From Candidatus Martarchaeota archaeon (GTDB lineage Archaea; Micrarchaeota; Micrarchaeia; Micrarchaeales; Micrarchaeaceae): a stretch of DNA of 64,000 nt. A model generated the notes under the pieces. That model was not told the DNA's origin. It made no database searches and saw only the letters and a program-made list of their open reading frames with translations. The first letter of the stretch is position 1, and the number at the start of each line of letters is the position of its first letter. The position numbers and the translations under genes are program-made. Location of the stretch: NCBI GenBank assembly GCA_023473425.1, contig JAMCYG010000021.1:1-64000 (forward strand), given 5' to 3'. Of the stretch, positions 9,684 to 19,792 are shown one piece after another.

Positions 9684-11144
9684 TTGAGCATGGAGAAGAA
9701 ATACGATTACGACATAATTGTTGCCGGAGCCGGCATGTCTGGCTCTCTAGCAGCAGCTATGGCGGCCAGGCGCGGGTACAAGGTTGTACTCCTTGATAGG
9801 AACAAGGAAGAAGAGGCAGGTAAGAAGACCAACTGGGGATGGGTCTGTGGCGACGCGGTCGCAGAGGACCACCTCAAATATATAAAATCCATGGTCGACC
9901 TGAGTTTTGATCATCCAGAGCTAGATAATAAAGTTGATGGAGTAGTTGCATACTCTCCTGACCTGCAGAGCAGTTTCAAGTTTGAGGGGTCTGGCTATGT
10001 GCTCAACAGGCCGCTCTTCGAGCAAAAGACGCTGAAGTACGCGATAAAGTCTGGTGCAGAGTACCTGCCGCAGTTTGAGGTCGAAGGCCCAATAATAGAG
10101 AAAGACTATGTCACGGGTGTATTCGGCAAAGACAAGGGGATGAAGCACGTTGAGCTGAGGGCGAAGATAGTAATAGACTCGCTCGGCATAGCCACCACTA
10201 TCAGGAGGAAGCTTCCAGAGAGCCCATACATCACTAGGAACATAGACATAAATGATCTTGAGTCAACTGGCAGGTATCTTTATGATTTTGAGATGGACCA
10301 TGAAGACAAGAGATACTACGATCCGAGGATAGCACTTATACACCTCAACCAAGAGGTATCGCCCGGTGGATATGGCTGGGTTTTTCCGAAGAAGGGAAAG
10401 AAAGTTAATGTGGGAATTGGCGTGCAGAAGGCGAGCCTTGATGAGCGCAACAGGAAGCTCGGAAAGAAGGATACGCTGCACACACTAATGGAGCAGTATG
10501 CTAAGTCAATACCAACATTCAAGAGCCTGAAGCAGTACGACGAAGGCAATGGTAGCAATCAGGGCAAGGGATACTGGTCCGTTGCAGTACGCAGGCAATT
10601 AGAAAATCTCGTTTACAACGGCTACATGGGTGCGGGCGACAGCATGGTGATGCCGAACCCGATAAGCGCAGGTGGAATAGGCCCTGCAATGGTTTCGGGC
10701 CTGCTTGCCGGAAAGAATGCGGCGGATGCCCTGGACAATGGGGACTTCAGTATGGAAGGCCTCTGGCAGTACAACTTGGATTACAACAAGAATTACGGCT
10801 ACAAAACCGCAGGCATGGAAGTATTCAGGATATATTTGCAGTCGCTCAACAATGACATTCTAAACTACGGCTTCAAGAACTTCCTGAGCAAGACCGAGGC
10901 CGAGGACCTTAGCTATGGCCGTGTTACAGAGCTCTCCCTTGCCACGAAGCTGCTTATGGTGCTGAATGGTGCAGCCAATATAAGCGCGTTCCGCAACCTG
11001 CTGTATGTGGTAAAGAAAATGAAAGAGCTTAACAACATATACCTTAAGTATCCGGAGAGTCCGAATACATTCCTAAAGTGGAAGGAGCGCGTCGTTGCAG
11101 ATATAGATGAAGCAAAAGAGCGCTTTAAGCCGAATCCTATTTGA
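9684..11144 (+). CDS. Geranylgeranyl reductase family (digeranylgeranylglycerophospholipid reductase-like)
   Basis: FAD-binding YDIIVAGAGMSGSLAAAMAARRGYKVVLLDR; GYGWVFPKKGKKVNVGIG; GAGDSMVMPNPISAGGIGPAM. Confidence 0.85.
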   Translation: MSMEKKYDYDIIVAGAGMSGSLAAAMAARRGYKVVLLDRNKEEEAGKKTNWGWVCGDAVAEDHLKYIKSMVDLSFDHPELDNKVDGVVAYSPDLQSSFKFEGSGYVLNRPLFEQKTLKYAIKSGAEYLPQFEVEGPIIEKDYVTGVFGKDKGMKHVELRAKIVIDSLGIATTIRRKLPESPYITRNIDINDLESTGRYLYDFEMDHEDKRYYDPRIALIHLNQEVSPGGYGWVFPKKGKKVNVGIGVQKASLDERNRKLGKKDTLHTLMEQYAKSIPTFKSLKQYDEGNGSNQGKGYWSVAVRRQLENLVYNGYMGAGDSMVMPNPISAGGIGPAMVSGLLAGKNAADALDNGDFSMEGLWQYNLDYNKNYGYKTAGMEVFRIYLQSLNNDILNYGFKNFLSKTEAEDLSYGRVTELSLATKLLMVLNGAANISAFRNLLYVVKKMKELNNIYLKYPESPNTFLKWKERVVADIDEAKERFKPNPI

Positions 11145-11166
11145 GGGATAAGCAAAGAGTGATTAA

Positions 11167-11343
11167 ATGGCAGAACAAGAATTCACGAAGTTTGAGAAGG
11201 CCGCAATCATAGGTGCGAGGGCCCTCCAGTTGGCATATGGCGCGCCACCTCTCGTCAAGGTTGAGAAAGGCATAGTAAACCCCCTCGACCTTGCTGAGAA
11301 GGAGTTCGAGAGCAATGCGATACCGATAACAATACTCAGATAA
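11167..11343 (+). CDS. rpoK: DNA-directed RNA polymerase subunit K
   Basis: Not in ORF track (58 aa): MAEQEFTKFEKAAIIGARALQLAYGAPPLVKVEKGIVNPLDLAEKEFESNAIPITILR; GTGAT-TAA-ATG start context. Confidence 0.9.
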   Translation: MAEQEFTKFEKAAIIGARALQLAYGAPPLVKVEKGIVNPLDLAEKEFESNAIPITILR

Positions 11344-12202
11344 CGCGCCTTTTTCGGTATCCTTCCCTTTTTCCGGTCCTTGGTGCGTCGGGGAAATCCT
11401 CCACCGTGCCGAGCATCTCGCCCCTTATGCTGTACACCTTCGAGCTTTTCATATCAAATACCCCATTCCTTATCAACGGGCTTATGCTTACGAGCTTTTT
11501 GTCGTTGACCGGCGTTCCTGTTATCATCTCGTTGAATGCAGGCATCACTATCAGCTTTGCCCTGGGGTTGAATGATTTATAATGCTTTCCTGCTTCTTCG
11601 GGGTTTATACTTGATAAGAGCCAGGCTTTTTCTCTATATAACATTTTGTTGCTGTCGACCAGGCTTATGGCAACATGGTTGTGTGCCGTTATTATGTAAT
11701 CCGACATCATGCCATCCTCGGTGGGCCATCTGTTCCCATGAAGCAGCGTCACGTTGCCCAGCTTCAATTCCCTATGCATCTGATCTTTGCGCACAGGAAA
11801 TAGGTCGGTAAAGTGCGCATCATGGTTGCCTAAGACTATATCTAATTTGTAGCCGTCAAGAAGTGAAAAGAACCTACTGAGCATGTTCAGCTCGGCTCTC
11901 TCAGGATACAGTATGGTGTCCTTTATATCACCTAAGAGTATTATGCGTTCTGCACCGAACCCATCTGCAATTCCTCTTATCCTGGCTGCCATCTGCGACG
12001 TTGATAGATCTGCATTGATCCCCTTCTCCCTGAGATGCAGTTCATTTCCGACGTGTAAATCGCCAACAACAACAGCGCTCCTGCTACCACATGAGATGAC
12101 TATTGCCGACTCGTCATATACAAACTTCAGCTTGCATCGTTCCATGTTATACATGAACTCAATTACTGATTGGCTGTAGAAGAAATAATAATATGCAAAC
12201 AT
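11336..12202 (-). CDS. Archaeal metallophosphoesterase (calcineurin-like)
   Basis: VVGDLHVGNELHL, LLGDIKD, VLGNHDAHF, LLHGNRWP, ITAHNHVAI; real start probably internal. Confidence 0.8.
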   Translation of the reverse strand: MFAYYYFFYSQSVIEFMYNMERCKLKFVYDESAIVISCGSRSAVVVGDLHVGNELHLREKGINADLSTSQMAARIRGIADGFGAERIILLGDIKDTILYPERAELNMLSRFFSLLDGYKLDIVLGNHDAHFTDLFPVRKDQMHRELKLGNVTLLHGNRWPTEDGMMSDYIITAHNHVAISLVDSNKMLYREKAWLLSSINPEEAGKHYKSFNPRAKLIVMPAFNEMITGTPVNDKKLVSISPLIRNGVFDMKSSKVYSIRGEMLGTVEDFPDAPRTGKREGYRKRRVI

Positions 12203-12270
12203 GTAACATATTGCAATGTAAACGCAATGTAAATGGAATGTAAATGGGCAAATGTTGGGGCAGTGAGTAG

Positions 12271-13368
12271 ATGGCAGACATGTCGCCGTATATCGGCAAG
12301 ATAGATGGAATAAACATACAGGTGCACTGGATATCCATACTTTTCCTGCTATTCACGCTCTTGGTCGGCGTCTACTTCTTTCTCTTGTGGTTTATCATAT
12401 TGCTGTGCATACTGCTCCACGAACTGGCACACTCAATAACCGCAAAAAGGAATGGGGTTGGAATAAAAAAGATACTTTTAGTGCTTCCACTTGGTGGAGG
12501 CTCGGTGATAAAGGATCCTTCGATAAAACCGGACGTGGAATTCAGGATAACACTTGCTGGTCCGCTAGTCAGTATAATACTCGGCATTGCATTTGGCATA
12601 CTTTCGATATTCATACCGGGCGGCATGGTAAAGAGCATGGTGCAGCTCCTCTTCTTGATAAACGTGGCGCTCGGAGTCCTCAACCTGATACCCTGGTTCC
12701 CGCTTGATGGCGGCAGGCTGCTGAGGAGCTATCTTCAAAAGACCCACAGTTTCTTTGACTCTACCAAGATCAGCGTAGATGTCAGCAAAGTCCTCACTGC
12801 ATTGTTTGTGGCCGCCACTGTAGTGTTTGCCGTATTCTTCATGGGGCACTACTCATTTGCGTATAGGGAGTTCGTGATAATAATTGATATCATAATGGCA
12901 ATGTTCATATATTCAGGAGCGCAAGGAGAGATGCAAGCTACATATGCAAAGGAATATTCAAAGGGCATGCGCACGGTCGACTTAATGAACACCTCTTTCA
13001 TACTAGCCAAGCCGACATGGAACATAAGGCAGATACATGAGGCAATGGTCAAGCAGCACACCCACATCATACTATTTATGGCAGGCAAGGAGGTCAGATA
13101 CATACCTTCTATCTCCTATCAGTCAATGCGCAAGCCTCCAGAAGGTGCAGTGACCGCCATGAGCATAAGCAAGGAGATACCCTCAGTCAGTCTGAGCACC
13201 TCTGTGCCTGATGTCATAGATGTTATGAGGAATGCTGAAAGCCCAATCGTAGCTGTCATTAAAGGGTCGCGCATAAGTGGATACATACTCGCCCAGCACC
13301 TGGAATCAATGCTGGCACTGAAGATGCAAGAGGCTGCCATAAACAAGGCTGCATCAAGGAAGCAATAA
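12271..13368 (+). CDS. Site-2 protease family (M50) with C-terminal CBS-like region
   Basis: HELAHSITAKRNGV, LNLIPWFPLDGGRLLRS, multiple TM segments. Confidence 0.9.
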   Translation: MADMSPYIGKIDGINIQVHWISILFLLFTLLVGVYFFLLWFIILLCILLHELAHSITAKRNGVGIKKILLVLPLGGGSVIKDPSIKPDVEFRITLAGPLVSIILGIAFGILSIFIPGGMVKSMVQLLFLINVALGVLNLIPWFPLDGGRLLRSYLQKTHSFFDSTKISVDVSKVLTALFVAATVVFAVFFMGHYSFAYREFVIIIDIIMAMFIYSGAQGEMQATYAKEYSKGMRTVDLMNTSFILAKPTWNIRQIHEAMVKQHTHIILFMAGKEVRYIPSISYQSMRKPPEGAVTAMSISKEIPSVSLSTSVPDVIDVMRNAESPIVAVIKGSRISGYILAQHLESMLALKMQEAAINKAASRKQ

Positions 13369-13421
13369 AAATTATAAAGGTGTAATAGCTATAGGCGACA
13401 AGGCGACGAGAACCTGATTCC

Positions 13422-16400
13422 ATGCTACGCTTAGAGTCACTCGTGCTGAACAATTTCAAATCCTTTAGGCATGCCAGGATAAACTTTAGCAGTGGATTCA
13501 ACTGTGTAGTGGGACCGAACGGCTCCGGCAAATCAAACATATGTGATTCAATACTGTTCGCGCTTGGGGAGCTATCCCAGAAGAGAATGCGTGTCAACTC
13601 TTATCTCCAGCTTATAAACAACAACGCCAAGCCGGGAGAAGATGGCCTGAAGAAGGCGAATGTCAAGCTTCTCTTCACTGGCGACGCCGAGATAGAAGTA
13701 TCAAAGACTATAGCATCTAACAACAAAGTTAAGTACAGGCTCAATGGCGTTAGAAGCACAAGACAAGAGATACTCGACATGCTCCATATGCACAAAAGCG
13801 AGATAAGCGAAGTAAATACTATAGCGCAGGGCGAAATAGTCAAGTTCCTTGAGCTTGATTCGAAAGAAAGGAGGGAGCTGATAGAGATAGCTGCTGGAAT
13901 AAAAGAGTTCAACGACAAAAAGGCATCATCTATCAAGGAGCTTGAGAAAGTCGAGTCGAAGATAAACGAGGCCAACATAATGCTCCATGAGAGGCTTGGT
14001 TTCCTTAAAGACCTCGAGAAAGAAAAGAATGATGCTGAGGAATACATCAAGCTTTCCACTGCAGTAAAGTCAATGAACTATACAGTACTCAAACAGAGGG
14101 AGAGCCAGGCGGAGGAAGAGTACAAAAAATCTTCAGAATCCCGCAAGGAGAAAGCGGCGCTAAAGGAATCTCTGAATGCGAAGATCCTTGAGCTAGACTC
14201 AAAGATGTCAACTCTGAGTAAGAACAAGGAGGCAGAGGCAAAGAAGCTCAACGAGCATTCGATAGAGCTTGGAAATACAAACCGCAAGCTGGATGAGATA
14301 GGGAAGCAGATAGCAGTCACGGAATCAAATATTGCTGCCATAAGGTCAGACAAAGGCAAATCAGAGGGCAACATAGAGTCGCTGAGAGCCGAGCTGAGCG
14401 CGATAGAGGAGAAATCGAAGGCCAATACCCTGCTAATTAATAACTTGGAGAAGGAGCTTTCATCAGCCGAATCCAAGATAATTGAAGTGCAGGATGGTCA
14501 GGACTATACAAATTACCAGAAGGATTTTGATGCTGCAAGGCTTGCAATGGGCGAAGCGGAAGCCAAATTGAAGGATGCGACTTCAAGGCTAGCGGCGCTC
14601 CGCGCAGAAAGTGCCGGCTATGTCGAGCAAGTGTCTGCAGTGCAGGCTAGAATATCGGATTTCAGAGCCAGACTGGATAAGCTAGGTGCTGAAGAGAAAT
14701 CTATCAGCGAAAGGCTCGCGTCGTCAAAGGCGGCCGCCGAGGGCGCGCGCGCCAAGTTTGCTGAAAGCCAAAAAGGCAAGGCCGATGCAAGGAAGGAGCT
14801 CGATAGACTCAATGCAGAGGTCCTTACCCTAAAGGAGCAACTTGCATATGCGGGCGGCTCTTCGGACCGGATAGGCTCGGCAATAGGCGCTGCCATTACT
14901 GAAGGTTTCTTTGGCAGGGCCCTAGACCTGTGCGATATAGAGAAAGGTTACGAGAATGCCGTATTCGCATCTTCCTCAGCAAGGCTAAACTACTTCGTAG
15001 TAGACACTATTGATACTGCAGACAGGGCCATAGCCATAATAAAGCAGAAGCACCTCGGCAGGGCGACATTTATACCGATAAAGGAGATAGCCGTGCCTGA
15101 GCGGGATAATTCTAGCATGGACCCGCTCATAACCCACGTCAGGTTCGACAAGAAGTATGAGAAAGCGTTCAGGTTCATATTTTCCAACACATATGTGATT
15201 GGCAGCGTTGCCGAATCGAAGAAAGCAGGTCTTGGCAAGCACAGGTACGTTACCATAGACGGCGAGCTGATTGAACCGTCCGGCACAATTTCCGGAGGTG
15301 AGGTCAAGAAGCTGCAGAACCCGTCCATGATAGAAAAGAGGATAGCCTCGATAGAATTGGAAAGGAAGGCCGCCTCACAGAGAGCTTTTGATATCGAGGA
15401 AAGCACAGCAACTATAACTGCAGAGATAGGGAAGAGGGAAGCAGAGGCGGTCGGCCTAGAGCTCGATCTCAAGCAGGTGAAAGCAGAGATCGAGCGGATT
15501 TCAAGCACATTGGGCTCTGACGAGGAGAAACTCAGGTCAATAGGGAAGATGGCGGCCGAGTGCGACGATAATGCAAAGAAAGCCGCAGCAGAGGCTGGTG
15601 CGTTTGAAGAGCGGACTATTGCACTAAAAGCAGAGTATCAAAAAGCCTACGACAGGATGAACAGGGCAATCAGTGGCATGAGCAAAAAGGTCGATTCCGA
15701 AACCGCGCGCACGCAGAAGGAGCTGAAGAAGAACGCGGATAAGCTGAAGATAGATATTGCCACGCTCACAAAGGAAAACGAGATGCACACAGCGCGCGCC
15801 CGCGAGTTGGAGTCGCAGATAAAGAAAGAGAGGGACTATGTCGATAATCTCACAGCGAAACTGTCCGGAATGGAAAAAAGCAGGAAGGAGCTGAAGAGGG
15901 AGTATGATGAAATATCCAATACTGTGAAGACGAGCGACAAGCTTTCCGAGTCCCTATACAATAGCATAACCGAGATAGACAAGCAGCTGTCTGAAATAAG
16001 CTTCGAGCGTGGGGCTTCCATGCAAAAAATTGAGAGGCTCTCATCTGACATAATGGAGCTTGAGGGTAGGATGATGCAGAGTCAGACTAGGCTTTCCGAC
16101 ATAAAAGCCGAACTTGTCAACTATGCGAACGTGACCGTGATAGAGGGCAAGACCATGGAACAACTCGGCGAGGAGCTCGCCAGGGCAAAGGCAAGAATTG
16201 ACGGGCTGGGCGCAGTAAACCTGAAGGCGCCGGAAGTCTATGAATCGAAGAGGAAGGATGTTGACGAGGCGCAGTCGAAGCTTTCTACCCTTGATGCTGA
16301 GAAAGCGTCGATACTTGCGATGATAGACGAGATAGAGGCCAAGAAGCTCGCAGTATTTATGGAAACATTCAATGCGGTAAATGAGAACTTCAAGAACCTA

Positions 16401-16838
16401 CACGAACATGTATTCGGCGAGACAGCATCAATACGCCTGTCATCGATGAAAAATCCGTTCGAAGCAGGCCTGATATTCGACATAAAGTCAGGGAAGTCAT
16501 CTAAGAACCCTGAATCGCTTTCTGGTGGGGAGAAATCGCTCGTCATGCTCACTCTGCTGTTTGCAATTCAGATGAGAAATCCAATGGCGTTCTACATATT
16601 TGACGAAATAGACACAGCTCTTGACAAGGAGAACTCGAAGAAACTCTCAAAGCTGATAAAGGAGCTGTCCAGCATGTCGCAGTTCATCGTAGTCAGTCAC
16701 AATGATCCCCTTATAACCTCTGCAGATACTGCGATAGGGGTCATGAATGACGGAAAGGAGTCCAAGGCAGTTGGCATACAGATGGTCAGCAAGAAGGGGG
16801 GCGATTCGGGAGAAGAGAGGCAGAATCAAACGGTATAA
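13422..16838 (+). CDS. smc: Chromosome segregation ATPase SMC
   Basis: 1138 aa; GPNGSGKSNICDSILFALGE; coiled coils with central hinge; SLSGGEKSLVMLTLLFAIQ ... FYIFDEIDTALD. Confidence 0.97.
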   Translation: MLRLESLVLNNFKSFRHARINFSSGFNCVVGPNGSGKSNICDSILFALGELSQKRMRVNSYLQLINNNAKPGEDGLKKANVKLLFTGDAEIEVSKTIASNNKVKYRLNGVRSTRQEILDMLHMHKSEISEVNTIAQGEIVKFLELDSKERRELIEIAAGIKEFNDKKASSIKELEKVESKINEANIMLHERLGFLKDLEKEKNDAEEYIKLSTAVKSMNYTVLKQRESQAEEEYKKSSESRKEKAALKESLNAKILELDSKMSTLSKNKEAEAKKLNEHSIELGNTNRKLDEIGKQIAVTESNIAAIRSDKGKSEGNIESLRAELSAIEEKSKANTLLINNLEKELSSAESKIIEVQDGQDYTNYQKDFDAARLAMGEAEAKLKDATSRLAALRAESAGYVEQVSAVQARISDFRARLDKLGAEEKSISERLASSKAAAEGARAKFAESQKGKADARKELDRLNAEVLTLKEQLAYAGGSSDRIGSAIGAAITEGFFGRALDLCDIEKGYENAVFASSSARLNYFVVDTIDTADRAIAIIKQKHLGRATFIPIKEIAVPERDNSSMDPLITHVRFDKKYEKAFRFIFSNTYVIGSVAESKKAGLGKHRYVTIDGELIEPSGTISGGEVKKLQNPSMIEKRIASIELERKAASQRAFDIEESTATITAEIGKREAEAVGLELDLKQVKAEIERISSTLGSDEEKLRSIGKMAAECDDNAKKAAAEAGAFEERTIALKAEYQKAYDRMNRAISGMSKKVDSETARTQKELKKNADKLKIDIATLTKENEMHTARARELESQIKKERDYVDNLTAKLSGMEKSRKELKREYDEISNTVKTSDKLSESLYNSITEIDKQLSEISFERGASMQKIERLSSDIMELEGRMMQSQTRLSDIKAELVNYANVTVIEGKTMEQLGEELARAKARIDGLGAVNLKAPEVYESKRKDVDEAQSKLSTLDAEKASILAMIDEIEAKKLAVFMETFNAVNENFKNLHEHVFGETASIRLSSMKNPFEAGLIFDIKSGKSSKNPESLSGGEKSLVMLTLLFAIQMRNPMAFYIFDEIDTALDKENSKKLSKLIKELSSMSQFIVVSHNDPLITSADTAIGVMNDGKESKAVGIQMVSKKGGDSGEERQNQTV

Positions 16839-16895
16839 ATAAATTGGCGGAGATTTTACTTATAAAACTATACTTATGCTGCATGCAAGAAAACG

Positions 16896-17927
16896 GTGTT
16901 TCGGATAGTTGGCAATAATATGAAGCGCAGAAGTGGGCGCGGCAGCAAGCCCGCGCAGTCGTCGTTGCACAAGAGGCAATCGACAATAAAAGTGTGGCCT
17001 CTGTACATTGTTCTTGCTGCGCTTGTGGTTTTGTACATACTATTTCAGGCGACTGCACTGTCGCTGGCCTTCGGGATAGCCGCGTTCGTGGTCATAGCCG
17101 CCATACTGTTACTTGAGATATCATTAGGCGTTAAGGAAAGCGGCTACAGGAAAAGCATGCTGGAGTTCGCGGCTGTAATAATTGCAGTTGTAATATTCTG
17201 GCTCGCGCTAAGAATCGTGATGGGCACCAGTTCGCCGCTTGATGTAGTGCCGAGTTGCAGCATGCTTCCAACTCTTTCAAGGGGGGACATGATACTGGTA
17301 AAAGGCGTGAACGCACAAGAGCTCAAGGCTCCGGTAGTCGATGTGAGCAGCGCCCAGATGCAATCAATGCTGTCTAACATGGGCGCAGAGGACCTATCCT
17401 GCGTAGCATATAAGATAAACGGCGGCAGCGCGGTCGTATCACAGACCGTATATCCTGGATATTCAGTTGGACTTTACGACCCACAGTTCAATAAGATCGT
17501 CTCTGGACAGTCTGGCAACCTGATAAAGTATATATGCGGTGAGAGGAACGTGACGTTCTCCAACGGCACAACTGAGCAGATCGCATACCTTACTGGAATA
17601 AGCATAGCTGGCACCAATATAACTGGCGACGCCGGCAACCCGATAATCGTGTACAAGACGCTGCTGCAGGACTCCTTCTACAAGGATGGCGACACATATG
17701 TCGTCCATAGGGTATATGCAGTGATAGACGCTAGCGGAAACTACTATGTGCTTACGAAAGGAGACAACAACCCTGGTCTAGACATACAGTATGGCAATTA
17801 TCCGATAGGTGAGGGCTACATAGAAGGCAGGGTGGTGGCTTCCATACCTTATTTAGGCTACCTGAAACTCATATTGAGCGGTGCCATAGCCCAGCCTGCC
17901 GGCTGCAACTACGTTATACAGCACTGA
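16896..17927 (+). CDS. Signal peptidase I (S26, archaeal Sec11-like) with large internal insertion
   Basis: DVVPSCSMLPTLSRGDMILVKG and GDTYVVHRVYAV...YYVLTKGDNNPGLD; N-terminal TMs; likely start ATG 16920. Confidence 0.85.
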   Translation: MFRIVGNNMKRRSGRGSKPAQSSLHKRQSTIKVWPLYIVLAALVVLYILFQATALSLAFGIAAFVVIAAILLLEISLGVKESGYRKSMLEFAAVIIAVVIFWLALRIVMGTSSPLDVVPSCSMLPTLSRGDMILVKGVNAQELKAPVVDVSSAQMQSMLSNMGAEDLSCVAYKINGGSAVVSQTVYPGYSVGLYDPQFNKIVSGQSGNLIKYICGERNVTFSNGTTEQIAYLTGISIAGTNITGDAGNPIIVYKTLLQDSFYKDGDTYVVHRVYAVIDASGNYYVLTKGDNNPGLDIQYGNYPIGEGYIEGRVVASIPYLGYLKLILSGAIAQPAGCNYVIQH

Positions 17928-18131
17928 ATGCACTGAGCACTGCAGCGGGTACCATGACAGTAAATGTAGGAAAGAATGCAGTGCTTCTTATCTGATGGCA
18001 ATGCGCTAGGCGATGTGCGGCTGCAGGGTTCGGCCTGCAGCATGCGGACTTCCCTAATTCACTCCTTATTCCATTTCTTCATCGTAAATGCAATAGATAT
18101 TTATAGCTTTCCCGCTATAATTACTATGCCG

Positions 18132-18174
18132 GCCCGCTCCCTGTAAAGCAGGTCAGCATGAAGGCTTTTCGGGC
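18132..18174 (+). promoter_or_regulatory. Structured leader / small RNA element upstream of ribosomal cluster
   Basis: GCCCG...CGGGC enclosing CCTG-TAAAG-CAGG and AGC-ATGAAG-GCT hairpins, followed by TTTCTTTTATT; TATA-like ATATTTATAG upstream. Confidence 0.45.
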
Positions 18175-18215
18175 TTTCTTTTATTCGGTAAATTAAGTGT
18201 TATTTAGTGAGCATT

Positions 18216-18515
18216 ATGGCTAATCTTGCCAGCGATATACGTCTAGCTGTGGATAGCGGCGAAGTCGCGATTGGAATAAACAGCGTCATGGAGTCGATGG
18301 CCTCCGGCAAGGCGAAGCTAGTCATAGCATCATCGAAGAATAAGCCCGGGGCGCTCAGCGACATAGAACACGTCGCCAAGCTCGCTGAAGTCAAAGTCAT
18401 AGTTTTCGATGGCGATCCCATACAGCTTGGAACAGTATGCGGGAAGCCATACTCTGTGTCCGCGATATCTATAATAGACCAGGGCAACTCCAATATACTT
18501 GATGAGAATTACTGA
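18216..18515 (+). CDS. rpl30e: Ribosomal protein L30e
   Basis: VDSGEVAIGINSVMESMASGKAKLVIASSKNKP; L30e fold signature; position before S12. Confidence 0.88.
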   Translation: MANLASDIRLAVDSGEVAIGINSVMESMASGKAKLVIASSKNKPGALSDIEHVAKLAEVKVIVFDGDPIQLGTVCGKPYSVSAISIIDQGNSNILDENY

Positions 18516-18549
18516 ATTGCATTACTGAATCATAAATCATGGTGATTTA

Positions 18550-18978
18550 TTGCCAAACGGCGAATTTGCTGCAAGAAAACTAGTAAGACAGAGGAAGCAT
18601 CAGCGCATGCTAAAGAAGACCTTAAAGAGGAGGAAGCTAAAGCTGAAGCAGAAGTATGACGCAATCGGCACAGTGCCAAGGGCGAAGGGCCTTGTCCTAC
18701 AGAAGATAATAGTCGAACAGAAGCAACCGAACTCTGGGCAGATAAAAGGTGTCAGGGTTCAACTGATAAAGAATGGCAAGATTGTGAGCGCCTTCTCGCC
18801 TGGAGACGGTACAATAAATCATATAGATGAGCACGATGAAGTCACTCTTGAGGGCCTTGGCGGCTCCCAGAGGGGTCAGATGGGCGCTATTCCGGGCTGG
18901 AAGTACAAGGTAATTGAAGTTAATGGTGCAAACCTGTGGCTCGTAAGGTGCGGCAAGAAAGAGAAGCCGAAGAGATGA
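18550..18978 (+). CDS. rps12: Ribosomal protein S12
   Basis: SPGDGTINHIDEHDEVTLEGLGGSQRGQMGAIPGWKYKV; TTG start with GGTGAT-TTA-TTG. Confidence 0.93.
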   Translation: MPNGEFAARKLVRQRKHQRMLKKTLKRRKLKLKQKYDAIGTVPRAKGLVLQKIIVEQKQPNSGQIKGVRVQLIKNGKIVSAFSPGDGTINHIDEHDEVTLEGLGGSQRGQMGAIPGWKYKVIEVNGANLWLVRCGKKEKPKR

Positions 18979-18987
18979 CGTGATCAG

Positions 18988-19767
18988 ATGGATCAGGAGA
19001 ATGTTCCAAAGAGTATTGAAAGCGCAAATGTTCAGGCGCCCGAGCCAAAGGCGGATGCAAAGCCGAAGAGAAAGAGCGTACCAAGAAAGAAGGCAAGCGT
19101 CCAGGCAGCTGAGAATGCAGGCGATGCAGAGTCCCAGAGCGAAGATTCTCGAGTTCATTCCAGGAACACAGTCCTTCTATTCGGCAAATACAGCTATGAC
19201 GTTAAGATAAGCGACCCGAGCCTGAGAAACTACGTAAACCTTACGCCTCAAGAGTATCCAATGTCGTTTAGAAGGGGTAGTCAGAAGCAGTTTTCAAAGG
19301 CAGACATAAACATCATAGAAAGGCTCGAAAATTCCCTAATGCGCGGCGGAACAGGCAGTAAGATAGGCGGGCACGTGATAAGGACTGAGGGGCGGCTTCA
19401 GGGCAAGAAGCAGAAGGTGCTTAAGATAATAGAGTCCGCATTCGACAGGGTGAGCCAGAAGACAAACCAGAACCCGATAGAGATTCTCGTCAGGGCGCTA
19501 GAGAACAGCGCGCCGATAGAGGATACCACTAGGGTGAGGTATGGTGGCATAATATCAAACGTCGCGGTCGACGTGAGTGCCAGTCGCAGGCTCGACATTG
19601 CGCTCAGAAACATAGCAATTGCAGCCATAGTTGGCGCGTTCAAGAAAAAGAGGAAGATAGACGAAGCCCTGGCGGACGAGCTGATTCTTGCTGCGAACAA
19701 TGATGTGAACAGCTACGCGACCAAGCGCAAGAACGAGATAGAGCGCATGGCTAGGAGTGCGAAGTAG
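18988..19767 (+). CDS. rps7: Ribosomal protein S7 with Lys/Ala-rich N-terminal extension
   Basis: QKTNQNPIEILVRALENSAPIEDTTRVRYGGIISNVAVDVSASRRLDIALRNIA. Confidence 0.93.
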   Translation: MDQENVPKSIESANVQAPEPKADAKPKRKSVPRKKASVQAAENAGDAESQSEDSRVHSRNTVLLFGKYSYDVKISDPSLRNYVNLTPQEYPMSFRRGSQKQFSKADINIIERLENSLMRGGTGSKIGGHVIRTEGRLQGKKQKVLKIIESAFDRVSQKTNQNPIEILVRALENSAPIEDTTRVRYGGIISNVAVDVSASRRLDIALRNIAIAAIVGAFKKKRKIDEALADELILAANNDVNSYATKRKNEIERMARSAK

Positions 19768-19792
19768 CGCCAGAAATCACGAAGTGAGTAGT

